From NCBI GenBank assembly GCA_023423045.1, contig JAFAGA010000003.1, forward strand, positions 1-54,964: DNA of 54,964 bases. Direction: 5' to 3'. This document shows, in pieces, positions 43,155-52,026 of the stretch (positions are counted from its first letter, which is position 1; the number at the start of each line of letters is the position of its first letter). Made by a program: the position numbers and the translations under genes. The DNA is from Bacillota bacterium. GTDB lineage: Bacteria > Bacillota > Clostridia > Lachnospirales > Lachnospiraceae. Under the pieces are notes generated by a model. That model was not told the DNA's origin, ran no database searches, and was given only the letters and a program-made list of their open reading frames with translations.

Positions 43155-44291
43155 GTGTTTATCGATTCATTATCAAAATTATTGGAGAGTTCCGGATTTG
43201 CCGCTTTAACCTGGCAATCCCTGGTTATGATTGTAGTTGCCTGCGTACTTATGTACCTGGCTATTGTTAAGAAATTTGAGCCGCTCCTGCTGCTGCCCAT
43301 CGCCTTCGGCGTTCTGCTGGCAAACCTGCCGCTGACCGGATTGATGGCGGAGCCGGCCAGTTCATCAGAAGCAGGCGGTCTACTGTATTATTTGTATCTT
43401 GGTGTGAAGAAAGGGATTTATCCTTCCCTGATTTTCCTCGGGATCGGCGCTATGACTGATTTTGGTCCCTTAATTGCCCGCCCCAGCAGCATGCTTATCG
43501 GAGCCGGCGCGCAGTTCGGAATTGCTATTGCTTTCATCATCGCCTGCGCTCTTGGCTTCAAGCCCCCGGAAGCTGCTTCTATCGCCATTATCGGTGGTGC
43601 GGACGGTCCTACCGCCATCTATCTGACGACAAGACTGGCCCCCCGCCTGCTGGCCTCCATCGCCATTGCGGCCTATTCCTACATGGCACTGATTCCATTG
43701 ATCCAACCTCCTATCATGAAGCTTCTTACTACCAAGAAGGAACGTGAAATCAAAATGGAGCAGCTGCGTACCGTATCCAAGCTGGAGAAGATATGCTTTC
43801 CCATTGCGGTATCTATCTTCTGTATCCTTCTCCTTCCCTCAGTAGCTCCCCTGATCGGAATGCTGATGCTGGGTAACCTGTTCCGGGAATCCGGTGTTGT
43901 GGAAAGAATTACCGACACCGCCCAGAATGCCCTGATCAATATTGTAACCATCTTTCTGGGAGTTACCGTAGGTGCAACCGCGGTCGGAAGTGATTTCCTG
44001 AAGCCCGAGACCCTGGGCATTATCATCCTGGGCCTGACTGCATTTATATTCAGCACCATCGGCGGTCTGTTAATCGCAAAGTTCATGTCCTGGATCACTA
44101 AGGGCAAGATCAACCCGTTGATCGGCTCCGCAGGAGTGTCCGCCGTTCCCATGGCCGCCCGTGTATCGCAGGTGGAAGGACAAAAAGCGAACCCCGGCAA
44201 TTATCTTCTGATGTTTGCCATGGGTCCCAATGTTGCAGGCGTAATCGGCTCGGCAGTTGCCGCCGGAGTTCTGCTCTCACTGTTCGGCTAA
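43155..44291 (+). CDS. oadB: Sodium-translocating decarboxylase beta subunit
   Basis: 378 aa, the usual length for OadB/MmdB/GcdB. Many transmembrane segments, with the family signatures IIGGADGPTAIYLTTRLAP (Na+-binding Asp in GGADGP) and LIGSAGVSAVPMAARVSQ. The beta subunit decarboxylates carboxybiotin and pumps Na+ outward. The GTG start at 43155 has AAGGAGG 8 bases upstream. The cognate alpha (carboxyltransferase) and biotin-carrier genes are not in the window, so whether this pair serves oxaloacetate, methylmalonyl-CoA or glutaconyl-CoA is open. Confidence 0.93.
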   Translation: MFIDSLSKLLESSGFAALTWQSLVMIVVACVLMYLAIVKKFEPLLLLPIAFGVLLANLPLTGLMAEPASSSEAGGLLYYLYLGVKKGIYPSLIFLGIGAMTDFGPLIARPSSMLIGAGAQFGIAIAFIIACALGFKPPEAASIAIIGGADGPTAIYLTTRLAPRLLASIAIAAYSYMALIPLIQPPIMKLLTTKKEREIKMEQLRTVSKLEKICFPIAVSIFCILLLPSVAPLIGMLMLGNLFRESGVVERITDTAQNALINIVTIFLGVTVGATAVGSDFLKPETLGIIILGLTAFIFSTIGGLLIAKFMSWITKGKINPLIGSAGVSAVPMAARVSQVEGQKANPGNYLLMFAMGPNVAGVIGSAVAAGVLLSLFG

Positions 44292-44335
44292 GCGGTATTT
44301 ACCTTATCAAATAGTATTTGCCTTATATAAATAAG

Positions 44336-44384
44336 ATGCTGCAGATATCCCTTATTTCAAATTCTCAGGGAATATCTGCAGCAT
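44336..44384. terminator. Bidirectional terminator between oadB and nrdB
   Basis: Stem ATGCTGCAGATAT...CCC with GGG..ATATCTGCAGCAT, followed on the plus strand by TTTCTTT. It lies between convergent genes. Confidence 0.8.
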
Positions 44385-44440
44385 TTCTTTATCTTTTATT
44401 ACATCTTACGAAATCCATACTCAGATTTGATCCTACTTCA

Positions 44441-45469
44441 TTACTCCAAATCATCAAAATCAAAAGCTGCTGCTTTAGTATAATTCGTAACCTTCGCTTC
44501 AAAGAAATCTGTTTTTGTGCTGTTCAGGTTCGAGAAGCCCTCAATCCATGCCATGGGATTCTCCGCTACCTCCGGATACAGTTCCTCCAGGCCGATTGCC
44601 TTCAGTCTCTGATTCCCCAGATACTTGATGTATTTATCAATCAGATCATGGTTAATTCCCAGAATCTCATTATTGGTCACATACTGGCCCCAGGCAATCT
44701 CGTGCTCCACACCGGTGCGCATCATATCCCGTATCTCTTGGGTCAGCTCCGGGGTGAACAGCTCCGGTCTCTCGGCTCGAAGCTCCTTTAAGATATTCTG
44801 GAACAACACAAGATGTGTTACCTCATCACGGTTAATATATTTGAAAATAGTGCTGGTCGCCGTCATCTTGCCCTGCCTTGCCAGCGTGTAGAAGAAACTG
44901 AAACCGGAATAAAAATAGATTCCCTCCAGAATATAATTTGCTACTACGGTACGAAGGAAATGGAAGGTGGAGGCATCCTCATTAAATCTCTGGTAGATGT
45001 CCGCGATATACCGGTTTCTCTCCAGCAAATGCTTGTCCTCACGCCATTCGTCATAAATCTTGTCCCTGGTCACCGGATTGGTTACCGTGTCCAGGATATA
45101 GGAATAACTCTGGGCATGGATCTCTTCCTGGAATGCCTGGATATTCAGCAGGGACGAGATCTCCGGTGCTGTCACATAGCGGGACAGATTGGGCAGATTT
45201 TCACTTTGAATCGAATCCAGGAAATTCAGGAAGGAAATGATCTTATCAAAGGCGTTTCTTTCCCCATTGGTCAGAAGGGGGAACTGCTTGATGTCCTCAT
45301 TCAGGGATATCTCCTCCGGTATCCAAAAATTATTCAGCATGGTTCGATAGAAGGTATTTGCCCAGTTATATTTGATGCGATTCCATTCCCTCAAATTTGT
45401 GGTATTGCCGTAAATCAGCGCTTCGGTCCCTCGAAGTCCGTGTTCATTGAATATTCTTTTCTTATCCAT
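44441..45469 (-). CDS. nrdB: Class I ribonucleotide reductase beta subunit
   Basis: 342 aa ferritin-like protein that houses the di-metal/tyrosyl radical cofactor. Metal ligands: Asp in FLDSIQSENL, Glu and His in AFQEEIHAQSY (whose Tyr aligns with the radical Tyr122 of E. coli), later Glu in NYILEGIYFYSG, and Glu and His in TGVEHEIAWGQ and NRDEVTH. ATG 45469 follows GGAGG; the frame is open to 45505. It is downstream of nrdA with a 176-bp gap. A class I enzyme needs O2 for radical formation, which implies some oxygen exposure in an otherwise anaerobe-like genome. Confidence 0.94.
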   Translation of the reverse strand: MDKKRIFNEHGLRGTEALIYGNTTNLREWNRIKYNWANTFYRTMLNNFWIPEEISLNEDIKQFPLLTNGERNAFDKIISFLNFLDSIQSENLPNLSRYVTAPEISSLLNIQAFQEEIHAQSYSYILDTVTNPVTRDKIYDEWREDKHLLERNRYIADIYQRFNEDASTFHFLRTVVANYILEGIYFYSGFSFFYTLARQGKMTATSTIFKYINRDEVTHLVLFQNILKELRAERPELFTPELTQEIRDMMRTGVEHEIAWGQYVTNNEILGINHDLIDKYIKYLGNQRLKAIGLEELYPEVAENPMAWIEGFSNLNSTKTDFFEAKVTNYTKAAAFDFDDLE

Positions 45470-45645
45470 TGTTTCCTCCACTATTTTATTTATTCCAGAG
45501 TTCACTAGTGCTGGGTTGCGCGAGTTTTACCCAGTATTCAGCCTAATTAGCGGATGTTGAATTAAGCAAAACCTGCTCAATGGGTACTAGTCTCCGGTTC
45601 TTCCTTGATTTCTTCTTTCCTCAGAGAAGGAGGAAGGAAATATCT

Positions 45646-47937
45646 TTAGCTGGAGCAGCTGGTGCACTCATCCATCTCCAGGGACTGGTTCCGGACATAA
45701 TAGATTGTCTTAACTCCGTTCTTCCAAGCCTCCTGGTAAAGCTTCAGGATGTCCTTTGCCTTGACCTCCGGCGTAATATACAGATTAAAGGATTGTGCCT
45801 GATCGATATGTCTCTGACGGATGCCGCAGGCCCGGATGCTATAATGCTGGTCAATATGGTGGGCTTCCTTATACAGCCAGAAGTTTCCGTTATTCAAGTC
45901 CGGCGCTGCCTTTGGCGTAAAGCTTCCCTTCTTCTCCTCAATGAAGAATTTCTTGAAGATCGGGTCAATCCCAGCTGTGGTCCCGGCGATATTGGAGGTG
46001 CTGCCCGTCGGCGCCACCGCCATAAGATAACCGTTTCGGACGCCGTATTTTTTTACTTCCTCCCGGAGGGCAGTCCATCGCTCTGAAGTATAGCCCCGCC
46101 GCTCAAAATATTTGCCGCTCTGCCATTCCGAACCCTCGAATTCGGGGTAGGCTCCTTTTTCCCTGGCAAGCTCCATGGATGCCCTGATCGCCTGGTAGGC
46201 CAGTTCCTCAAACAGCCGGTCCGCCTCCGCCAGATGCTCCTCGCTCTCCCAGGCGATGTGGTTATTCACCAGATAATGATGGTATCCGCTGGTGCCAAGT
46301 CCGATGGCCCGGTATTTATCGCTGGTAACCCTCGCCTCCGCCACCGGGGTCTGGTTCAGGGTAATAACATTATCCAGCATTCTTATCTGGAGCGGTATCG
46401 TCTCTTCCAATTCATCCAGCTTCACACGTCCCAGATTGACCGAGTTGAGATTACAGGTCACCATATCGCCGGATTTCAGCCTTCTGACTACCTCCTTGTG
46501 ATCTCCCACAGTTTCGACCACCTCTTCCATAAACTCTGATTCGCTGACATTCTGGGCAATCTCATGGCACAGATTGGAGGCATAAATCATTCCTGCATGC
46601 TTGTTAGGGTTTGCCCGGTTCACCGTATCGCGGTAGAACAGGAAGGGCGTCCCGGTTTCCACCGCACTTTTCATGATCTTCTTCATAATTTCAAGTGCCG
46701 GTACGGTAAGGCGCTCCAGCTTCTCATTGCTCTCACACTCAAGATAGCGCTTAGTGAATTCTCCGCCTTTCTCCTCATCATAGAAGTCTTCCAGATGATA
46801 TCCCATCACCTTCTTGATCTGATAGGGATCAAATAAGGACCAATCCTGCCTGGTCTCCAGGCGTTCCATGAAAAGATCGGGGATACTTAAGGCCGGGAAG
46901 ATATCATGGGCCTTTCTGCGGTCATCTCCATTATTGGTTCTCAAATCCAGAAATTCATACAAATCCTGATGCCATACATCGAGGGTAATGGATGCGCCTC
47001 CTTTTCTTCTTCCCAACTGGTCCACCGCCACCGCCGTGTCATTGTACAGGCGTATCCAAGGAATAACCCCGCCGGAAGCATTCTTATAGCCGCGGATCTC
47101 GCTATTTAAGGCTCTGACCTTGCCGATATAGATGCCCAGCGCTCCTCCATGCTTGGAGACAGCGGAGAACTTCTGGTTCACATCATAGATGGACCAGAGA
47201 TTATCACCGACCACCGAGATAAAACAGCTGCTGAGCTGGTGGAAAGGCGTTCCTGCACCAGCCAGAGTCGGAGTGGCCGTAGTCATTTTCAGCTCGCTTA
47301 AGATATCATAAAAACGCTTGGCGTAGGTAAGCTTTTGCTCTCCCTCCGGGATTGCCAGATGCATGGCAATTACCATAAAGCGCTCCTGGGGCAATTCCAA
47401 TACCTCTTTTTGATAACCGCGGATCAGATAACGGTCTGCCAGCAGCTTCAACCCTTCATAATTGAACAGCATATCCCGCTCCGGCTTAATGTAAGCCCCA
47501 AGTTCCCCGATCTGCTCCGAGGAATACTCCTCCAGCAAAAATTCACCATAATACTCCTGCTCTGCAAGCATTCCAACCAAGGCAGTAAAATCACCATAAC
47601 CAAAATGATGATAGCCCCGGTTAATTGCCGCTTCCTTATATAAGTCCGACATGAGGAGCCGTGCCGCCGCATACTGCCAATTGATATTGGTTGTTTTGAC
47701 CACATTGCCTTGGCTGTCCTTCGTGGTCTGTATCATCTTCTCGATTGCAGTTTGTATCAATATTTTCTGTATTTCCTTGGTGCTCATGCCATCCCTGAAC
47801 TGGATATTGGAGTCCATCTCCAGCTCCATCGGACTGCAGCCCTCCAGCCCATTACAAGCGTAAGCCACCATTTTCTTCGTCTTCTCCACACAAAGCTTTT
47901 CAAAGCTTCCGTTTCTTTTTCTGATCATAATATCCAT
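45646..47937 (-). CDS. nrdA: Class I ribonucleotide reductase alpha subunit
   Basis: 763 aa. An N-terminal ATP cone (residues 1-95, MIRKRNGSFEKLCVEKTKKM) is the dATP/ATP activity switch. The barrel holds the active-site Cys pair (QLSSCFIS and VTCNLNSVNLG) and the radical Cys with neighbours in ASNLCHEIAQ (Asn-x-Cys-x-Glu). The C-terminal ECTSCSS provides the redox Cys pair. It reduces ribonucleoside diphosphates to deoxy forms. A candidate NrdR box lies upstream. Order and pairing with nrdB are normal. Confidence 0.96.
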   Translation of the reverse strand: MDIMIRKRNGSFEKLCVEKTKKMVAYACNGLEGCSPMELEMDSNIQFRDGMSTKEIQKILIQTAIEKMIQTTKDSQGNVVKTTNINWQYAAARLLMSDLYKEAAINRGYHHFGYGDFTALVGMLAEQEYYGEFLLEEYSSEQIGELGAYIKPERDMLFNYEGLKLLADRYLIRGYQKEVLELPQERFMVIAMHLAIPEGEQKLTYAKRFYDILSELKMTTATPTLAGAGTPFHQLSSCFISVVGDNLWSIYDVNQKFSAVSKHGGALGIYIGKVRALNSEIRGYKNASGGVIPWIRLYNDTAVAVDQLGRRKGGASITLDVWHQDLYEFLDLRTNNGDDRRKAHDIFPALSIPDLFMERLETRQDWSLFDPYQIKKVMGYHLEDFYDEEKGGEFTKRYLECESNEKLERLTVPALEIMKKIMKSAVETGTPFLFYRDTVNRANPNKHAGMIYASNLCHEIAQNVSESEFMEEVVETVGDHKEVVRRLKSGDMVTCNLNSVNLGRVKLDELEETIPLQIRMLDNVITLNQTPVAEARVTSDKYRAIGLGTSGYHHYLVNNHIAWESEEHLAEADRLFEELAYQAIRASMELAREKGAYPEFEGSEWQSGKYFERRGYTSERWTALREEVKKYGVRNGYLMAVAPTGSTSNIAGTTAGIDPIFKKFFIEEKKGSFTPKAAPDLNNGNFWLYKEAHHIDQHYSIRACGIRQRHIDQAQSFNLYITPEVKAKDILKLYQEAWKNGVKTIYYVRNQSLEMDECTSCSS

Positions 47938-47997
47938 ATGCCATTTCCTCCTCCAGTCGCAGCAAATACCAGTAATAGTAGTTATTATTAGTATTCT

Positions 47998-48013
47998 ATA
48001 CCATATTTAGTAT
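47998..48013. promoter_or_regulatory. Candidate NrdR box upstream of nrdA
   Basis: ATACCATATTTAGTAT is a 16-bp imperfect palindrome agreeing with about 12 positions of the NrdR consensus. It lies about 60 bp before the nrdA start. NrdR normally uses paired boxes; I cannot see a convincing second one, so this is tentative. Confidence 0.4.
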
Positions 48014-48085
48014 TTTGACTAGAGGGCAAATAAAGAAAATCAGCAAATAAATAATAACCGTTCGCCTGCCGCATTATAATCCACC

Positions 48086-49186
48086 TTACCGCGGCCAGCG
48101 CGCTTTGCGGTCCGGCAGGGCTCCGTAAGGTCTGTGGGGTTCCGTTTGATACCAATAGGCAACCGTTGCAACATCATCCTGCCTTTCGAAAAGACCTCCA
48201 TGAGAGACCCCGATTTGCTGCAGCGTCACCTTCAGATCCTCTTCAAAAAGAATCGGATCCATGATATGCCACCGGTAAAAGCTTCTCTGGGGAAGCTGGT
48301 CATCGTTATGATAGTCATTATGGATAAAAGTATCATGATGGGAGTAATACGGATAGCCCATAAAGGGAGTGCAGTAAGTATTCTCAACCGTCCTTCCGTT
48401 CTCCTGGGTTGCAAAGCTCCAGGCACCGCCAAAGTAATCCTCTGTTCCTGTTCCGCAGATGGTAGGATACTGCTCGTCACCGTCGATATAAAACTTCATC
48501 TCCCCTTCCCCGTACCAGTAGCGTTCCAGGGTTGTAAGTGCCATATAAGTTCCTATATACTGCCCCTTTCCCCTCACACCGTCCAAAATAGTATAATCCT
48601 TTCCCAGCTCGGTAAGCCGCTGCCTTCTCCACTCCGCATGAAAGTATCCTGCGTTCTCCGGCAGGCTGTCATACAGGCAATAATCCACTTGATAAAAAAA
48701 TGCGTTCACATCCTCATCGTTCTGATTTTCAACGGTAATCCTTGCTTTCCTGCCAAAGGGCATCGGAAAATAACTGTTGAACCCCCGGGTAGGATTCACC
48801 GCAACCGGTAAAGAGTTTACCGGATAGGAAATACCGAAGCCGCAGCAAAAAAAGTCTCCCAAAGGACTTTCCACCGACGGGGTTTCCTCACCATCCCAAT
48901 ACATCCGAAGTATCAGATCCCTTAAAACATACCGGTTACGGTCACTGGTGCGGTCGGTTACCGTAATCCAGATATGCTGTATCACACCGGGCCCGTCCAT
49001 TTCTGCAAGTACCACAGTCTCACCGGCGGGAAGCTTTGGAATGCAGGGGGAACCTTTTCTGGAAGGGCCAAGAGCACTGGCCGCCATACCGCCTTTCCCC
49101 TTTTCTCCGGTTTTGTTTTCCCAGTTAATCGACCTGCTTTTCCCGTTTTTTAAAATTGCCATATCCGACAGGCTGTTATAAAACAT
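48086..49186 (-). CDS. GH172/DUF2961 family protein
   Basis: 366 aa. The pattern ALGPSRKGSPCIPKLPAGETVVLAEMDGPGVIQHIWI, PLGDFFCCGFG, FNSYFPMPFGRKARI and GTGTEDYFGGAW is characteristic of DUF2961, now glycoside hydrolase family 172, a double jelly-roll family that includes alpha-D-fructofuranosidases and arabinofuranosidases. Glu in GTGTEDYF is one of the conserved acids. There is no signal peptide, so it acts in the cytoplasm. ATG 49186 is chosen because AAGGAG lies 9 bases before it; ATG 49195 overlaps that site. It stands alone without sugar transporter genes. The glycan it uses is unknown. Confidence 0.85.
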   Translation of the reverse strand: MFYNSLSDMAILKNGKSRSINWENKTGEKGKGGMAASALGPSRKGSPCIPKLPAGETVVLAEMDGPGVIQHIWITVTDRTSDRNRYVLRDLILRMYWDGEETPSVESPLGDFFCCGFGISYPVNSLPVAVNPTRGFNSYFPMPFGRKARITVENQNDEDVNAFFYQVDYCLYDSLPENAGYFHAEWRRQRLTELGKDYTILDGVRGKGQYIGTYMALTTLERYWYGEGEMKFYIDGDEQYPTICGTGTEDYFGGAWSFATQENGRTVENTYCTPFMGYPYYSHHDTFIHNDYHNDDQLPQRSFYRWHIMDPILFEEDLKVTLQQIGVSHGGLFERQDDVATVAYWYQTEPHRPYGALPDRKARWPR

Positions 49187-49214
49187 TATTTCCATCTCCT
49201 TTTCATTCTATAAT

Positions 49215-49241
49215 AAGGCCGGACGTGATCCGCCCGGCCTT
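49215..49241. terminator. Hairpin downstream of the L,D-transpeptidase
   Basis: Stem AAGGCCGG with CCGGCCTT, 11-nt loop, lying between the L,D-transpeptidase stop and the GH172 start. The T-tract on the minus strand is short. Confidence 0.5.
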
Positions 49242-49325
49242 CCTTGATAGCTTCATCTGCTCCCGCACTGCTGCCTGCTGCAGACTCTCCGGCTGCTATT
49301 GCCGCATCTATACCGATGATTTAGA

Positions 49326-50810
49326 TTAGTTCTTTTCTTCCTCCGCTTTATTTTCCGTGCCCGGGAGTTCATATACCACAACTGCAACACCCCGCTTGAT
49401 ATTCTCAAACATCAGCTTGGCATTCTTCGGAGGCATGTTGATACAGCCATGGGAGCCCTTTGTTTTATAGATCTCCTTGCCAAATTCACTTCTCCATGTA
49501 GCATCATGGAAACCGATATTACGGTTAAAAGGCATCCAATATTTTACCGGAGTCTCGTAATCCTCGCCCACAAGCACCGCATCATTTTCCTTATATTGAA
49601 CCGGATAGGTTCCCGTCGGAGTGCCATAATCCTTGGAAAGATTGCCCGATACAAAATCCGATTCCACAATCAGCTTTCCATCCTTATAGAAGAATAAATG
49701 CTGCGCCGTCAGATTTACCTCCACATAGGTATCTCCGATGTCATCCTTGCCGTACTGCTGCGCCGTCTGGAAGTAAACCGGCTTCTTCACGATCTGCTCT
49801 CCCTGCTGTATCAGCTCTTTCAGCTCCTTCGCCTCGGAGGCCCGATCAAGCCACCAGCCGTAGTCGCCCCCTTCCACCTTAATTACATCCCCGTAACTGG
49901 TCTTGAAGGTACGTTTTCTTCCGAAGGAATTATAGTTCTTACCGATGTAATCCACATATTCCTTCACTTTGTCCCCATCCAGGGATACCTGGTAATTCTC
50001 GTCCAGGATAATCCATTCGTTAATTTTAGTTCCGTCCAGAACCTCGATATCCTCTCCGAATTCGTAAGTAATCTTCGTTCCGGCCATCTTCTGCATCTTC
50101 TCCAGGGCTTCCGTCAATACGGTGCTGTCGGAGGTAAGAGGAGCCTTCTCATAGCAGCCGGCCTCCTCCAGTGACAGGGTGGGCTCCAGTGTAAGAACTG
50201 CATTCTTTACCGCCTCATACAGCTTACTTGGGATGACCTTGGAACCGGGTTCCTCCGGAAGTATCTCATAGCCTGCTTCGCCGTAAATAATCTTTGCGTT
50301 GACCGGTTCAATATTATTCTCTTCCTTGAGGCAGTTCATGATGTCAATATAGGCCCGCAGCGTCTCCTCGTTATAAGTGAGCATCGTCTCTATCTCAAGC
50401 TCCCGCTTCTCAAGGATTCCCCATGGCCAGCGCAGACCGTTCTGCTCTTTGATCAGTTCGGACAGACTTTCTCCAAACTTCGTATGTAGCTCAATATTTC
50501 TTCCATATACCGTATCGGTGACACCGTTCCTCTGGATCAGGTCCAACCGATAGGATAACACCTGCGCGTTAATTGCCGCTTCCGCCTCTTCCACAGTCAT
50601 ATTGGAGGTATCCACTCCGTTGATTATTGTATTTCCAAAGAAATGACTGTGATAATACAGGCCGAAAAGCAGGTATACAGCCAAAACCACTCCAATGATC
50701 CCCGCATCGATTATAAGAATGCGGCCAATCCGGCTGTTTCGTTTTCTCTTCCGGCCCTGTCCCGTATTCCGGGGAACCGGCTGCTTTTTATTCGTTGTAT
50801 TTGCTGCCAT
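49326..50810 (-). CDS. L,D-transpeptidase with peptidoglycan-binding repeats
   Basis: 494 aa. A basic cytoplasmic N-terminus (1-28) is followed by one transmembrane anchor (about 30-52, ILIIDAGIIGVVLAVYLLFGL). Two PG-binding_4-like modules follow (about 60-330; GVDTSNMTVEEAEAAI, IIYGEAGYEILPEEPGSKV, FKTSYGDVIKVEGGDYGWWL). The C-terminal YkuD domain (about 365-480) has the catalytic His and Cys in GFHDATWR and KGSHGCINMPP. It would form 3-3 cross-links or attach proteins in the cell wall outside the membrane. Beta-lactam tolerance through L,D-cross-links is a known property of the family. Monocistronic. Confidence 0.92.
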   Translation of the reverse strand: MAANTTNKKQPVPRNTGQGRKRKRNSRIGRILIIDAGIIGVVLAVYLLFGLYYHSHFFGNTIINGVDTSNMTVEEAEAAINAQVLSYRLDLIQRNGVTDTVYGRNIELHTKFGESLSELIKEQNGLRWPWGILEKRELEIETMLTYNEETLRAYIDIMNCLKEENNIEPVNAKIIYGEAGYEILPEEPGSKVIPSKLYEAVKNAVLTLEPTLSLEEAGCYEKAPLTSDSTVLTEALEKMQKMAGTKITYEFGEDIEVLDGTKINEWIILDENYQVSLDGDKVKEYVDYIGKNYNSFGRKRTFKTSYGDVIKVEGGDYGWWLDRASEAKELKELIQQGEQIVKKPVYFQTAQQYGKDDIGDTYVEVNLTAQHLFFYKDGKLIVESDFVSGNLSKDYGTPTGTYPVQYKENDAVLVGEDYETPVKYWMPFNRNIGFHDATWRSEFGKEIYKTKGSHGCINMPPKNAKLMFENIKRGVAVVVYELPGTENKAEEEKN

Positions 50811-50973
50811 ATCTGTTACCTCGTAAATTATTCTAAATTCGTGACTATTCAGTTACAGTGGCGCACAAAGGGCACTGTTCCTAAAATATATGCTGGTACA
50901 ACTGCATCTTACCTGAAAATTATGTTATCTTTTCGACAGATTGTTTAAGAATTCTTTAAATAAGTGTTACAGT

Positions 50974-51774
50974 TCATGAATAACGCTCCTCGGGCAAATC
51001 ATCCTGAAAAAAATCCTCCTCCGGCCATAATATCCCGGGGACCGGATCCATACGTTTGCATTGATGTTCTATCCTGAAGATCTGCTCCCGTATTCTGCGG
51101 ACCACCAGATCCCTGATTTCAACCGTCTTCAGTCTCCCGTACTCCTCGTAGGGAATTGCTTTCAGAAAATGAACCTGGGTCTTCACCCTTCTTAGGGAAT
51201 TGACACCAAAGGCTTTGTAGGAATCATAGAGGGCCACGGGTATGATCGGGCATTTTGCCCTCTTAGCGCATTGGAAACTTCCTGTCTTGAAGTCCTGAAG
51301 CCGATTATGATTATTCCCATATCCCCCTTCGGGAAAGATAAGGTAGCGGCGGCCGGCAACAACCTCTTCGGTCACTTCTTTCATCACGGTCACCTGCTGC
51401 CTCATATCCTCAAAATCCAATCGTTTCGCCCGGATTAAATCCACAACCTGCGTCGTCACCACCGACCCGGACTGCTTCTTGGCAATGATGAAGGTACAGG
51501 GCTTTTCATGAGCCAGCATGACACCCAGCGCGTCATATTTTCCCTGGTGATTGGCATACATGATATAACCGCCTTCCCCTGGAAGATTTTCGGTGCCTGT
51601 AACCCGAGTCTCTATGCGCCCCTTTCGCTTAATCAGCCCAACAATCTTCCTTGCCAGCCGATAGCAATCCTCTTCCGAATATTGTTCCGGATTATTGTAA
51701 TATCTTTTCATTTGATGAATATAGTATGGTATTCTGTACAGACATCCCGCAATCACATAGATAAATCGCAGCAT
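50974..51774 (-). CDS. plsC: 1-acyl-sn-glycerol-3-phosphate acyltransferase-like protein (PlsC)
   Basis: 266 aa. The HX4D active site is NHQGKYD (within YIMYANHQGKYDALG), and the second motif FPEGGYGNNH replaces the usual FPEGTRS. A hydrophobic N-terminal helix (LRFIYVIAGCLYRIPYYI) anchors it to the membrane. PlsC adds the second acyl chain in phosphatidic acid synthesis. The variant FPEG motif leaves room for another acyl acceptor. No other lipid genes are adjacent. Confidence 0.87.
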   Translation of the reverse strand: MLRFIYVIAGCLYRIPYYIHQMKRYYNNPEQYSEEDCYRLARKIVGLIKRKGRIETRVTGTENLPGEGGYIMYANHQGKYDALGVMLAHEKPCTFIIAKKQSGSVVTTQVVDLIRAKRLDFEDMRQQVTVMKEVTEEVVAGRRYLIFPEGGYGNNHNRLQDFKTGSFQCAKRAKCPIIPVALYDSYKAFGVNSLRRVKTQVHFLKAIPYEEYGRLKTVEIRDLVVRRIREQIFRIEHQCKRMDPVPGILWPEEDFFQDDLPEERYS

Positions 51775-51943
51775 TCTTGATCACTCCCTATTCATTCTGC
51801 GTCCACATGTCAGTGTCCTTTTCTACCATCATACCCTCTATGCAGGGTTTCGTCTACATTTTTAAGCGAAAAACCTGGCCGTTTCCATTAATCACCCAAT
51901 TTTATCCGTGCATTTTATGACAAATCAGGTATCAGATTTCACA

Positions 51944-51972
51944 TTTACTTTATCAAAAATATCCGATATAAT
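51944..51972 (+). promoter_or_regulatory. Promoter of the MFS gene at 52027
   Basis: TTTACT (51944-51949), a 17-bp spacer, TATAAT (51967-51972). Transcription would start at about 51979, so the in-frame GTG at 51979 is not the start codon. Confidence 0.65.
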
Positions 51973-52026
51973 AGGCAAGTGGTATTGGCTGATTCACAGC
52001 TTCAAGAAAGGATTGCATACATAAAA

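Noticed and set aside
51979..52026. Upstream GTG start for the MFS gene
   Set aside because: It coincides with the predicted transcription start and leaves no room for a ribosome site.
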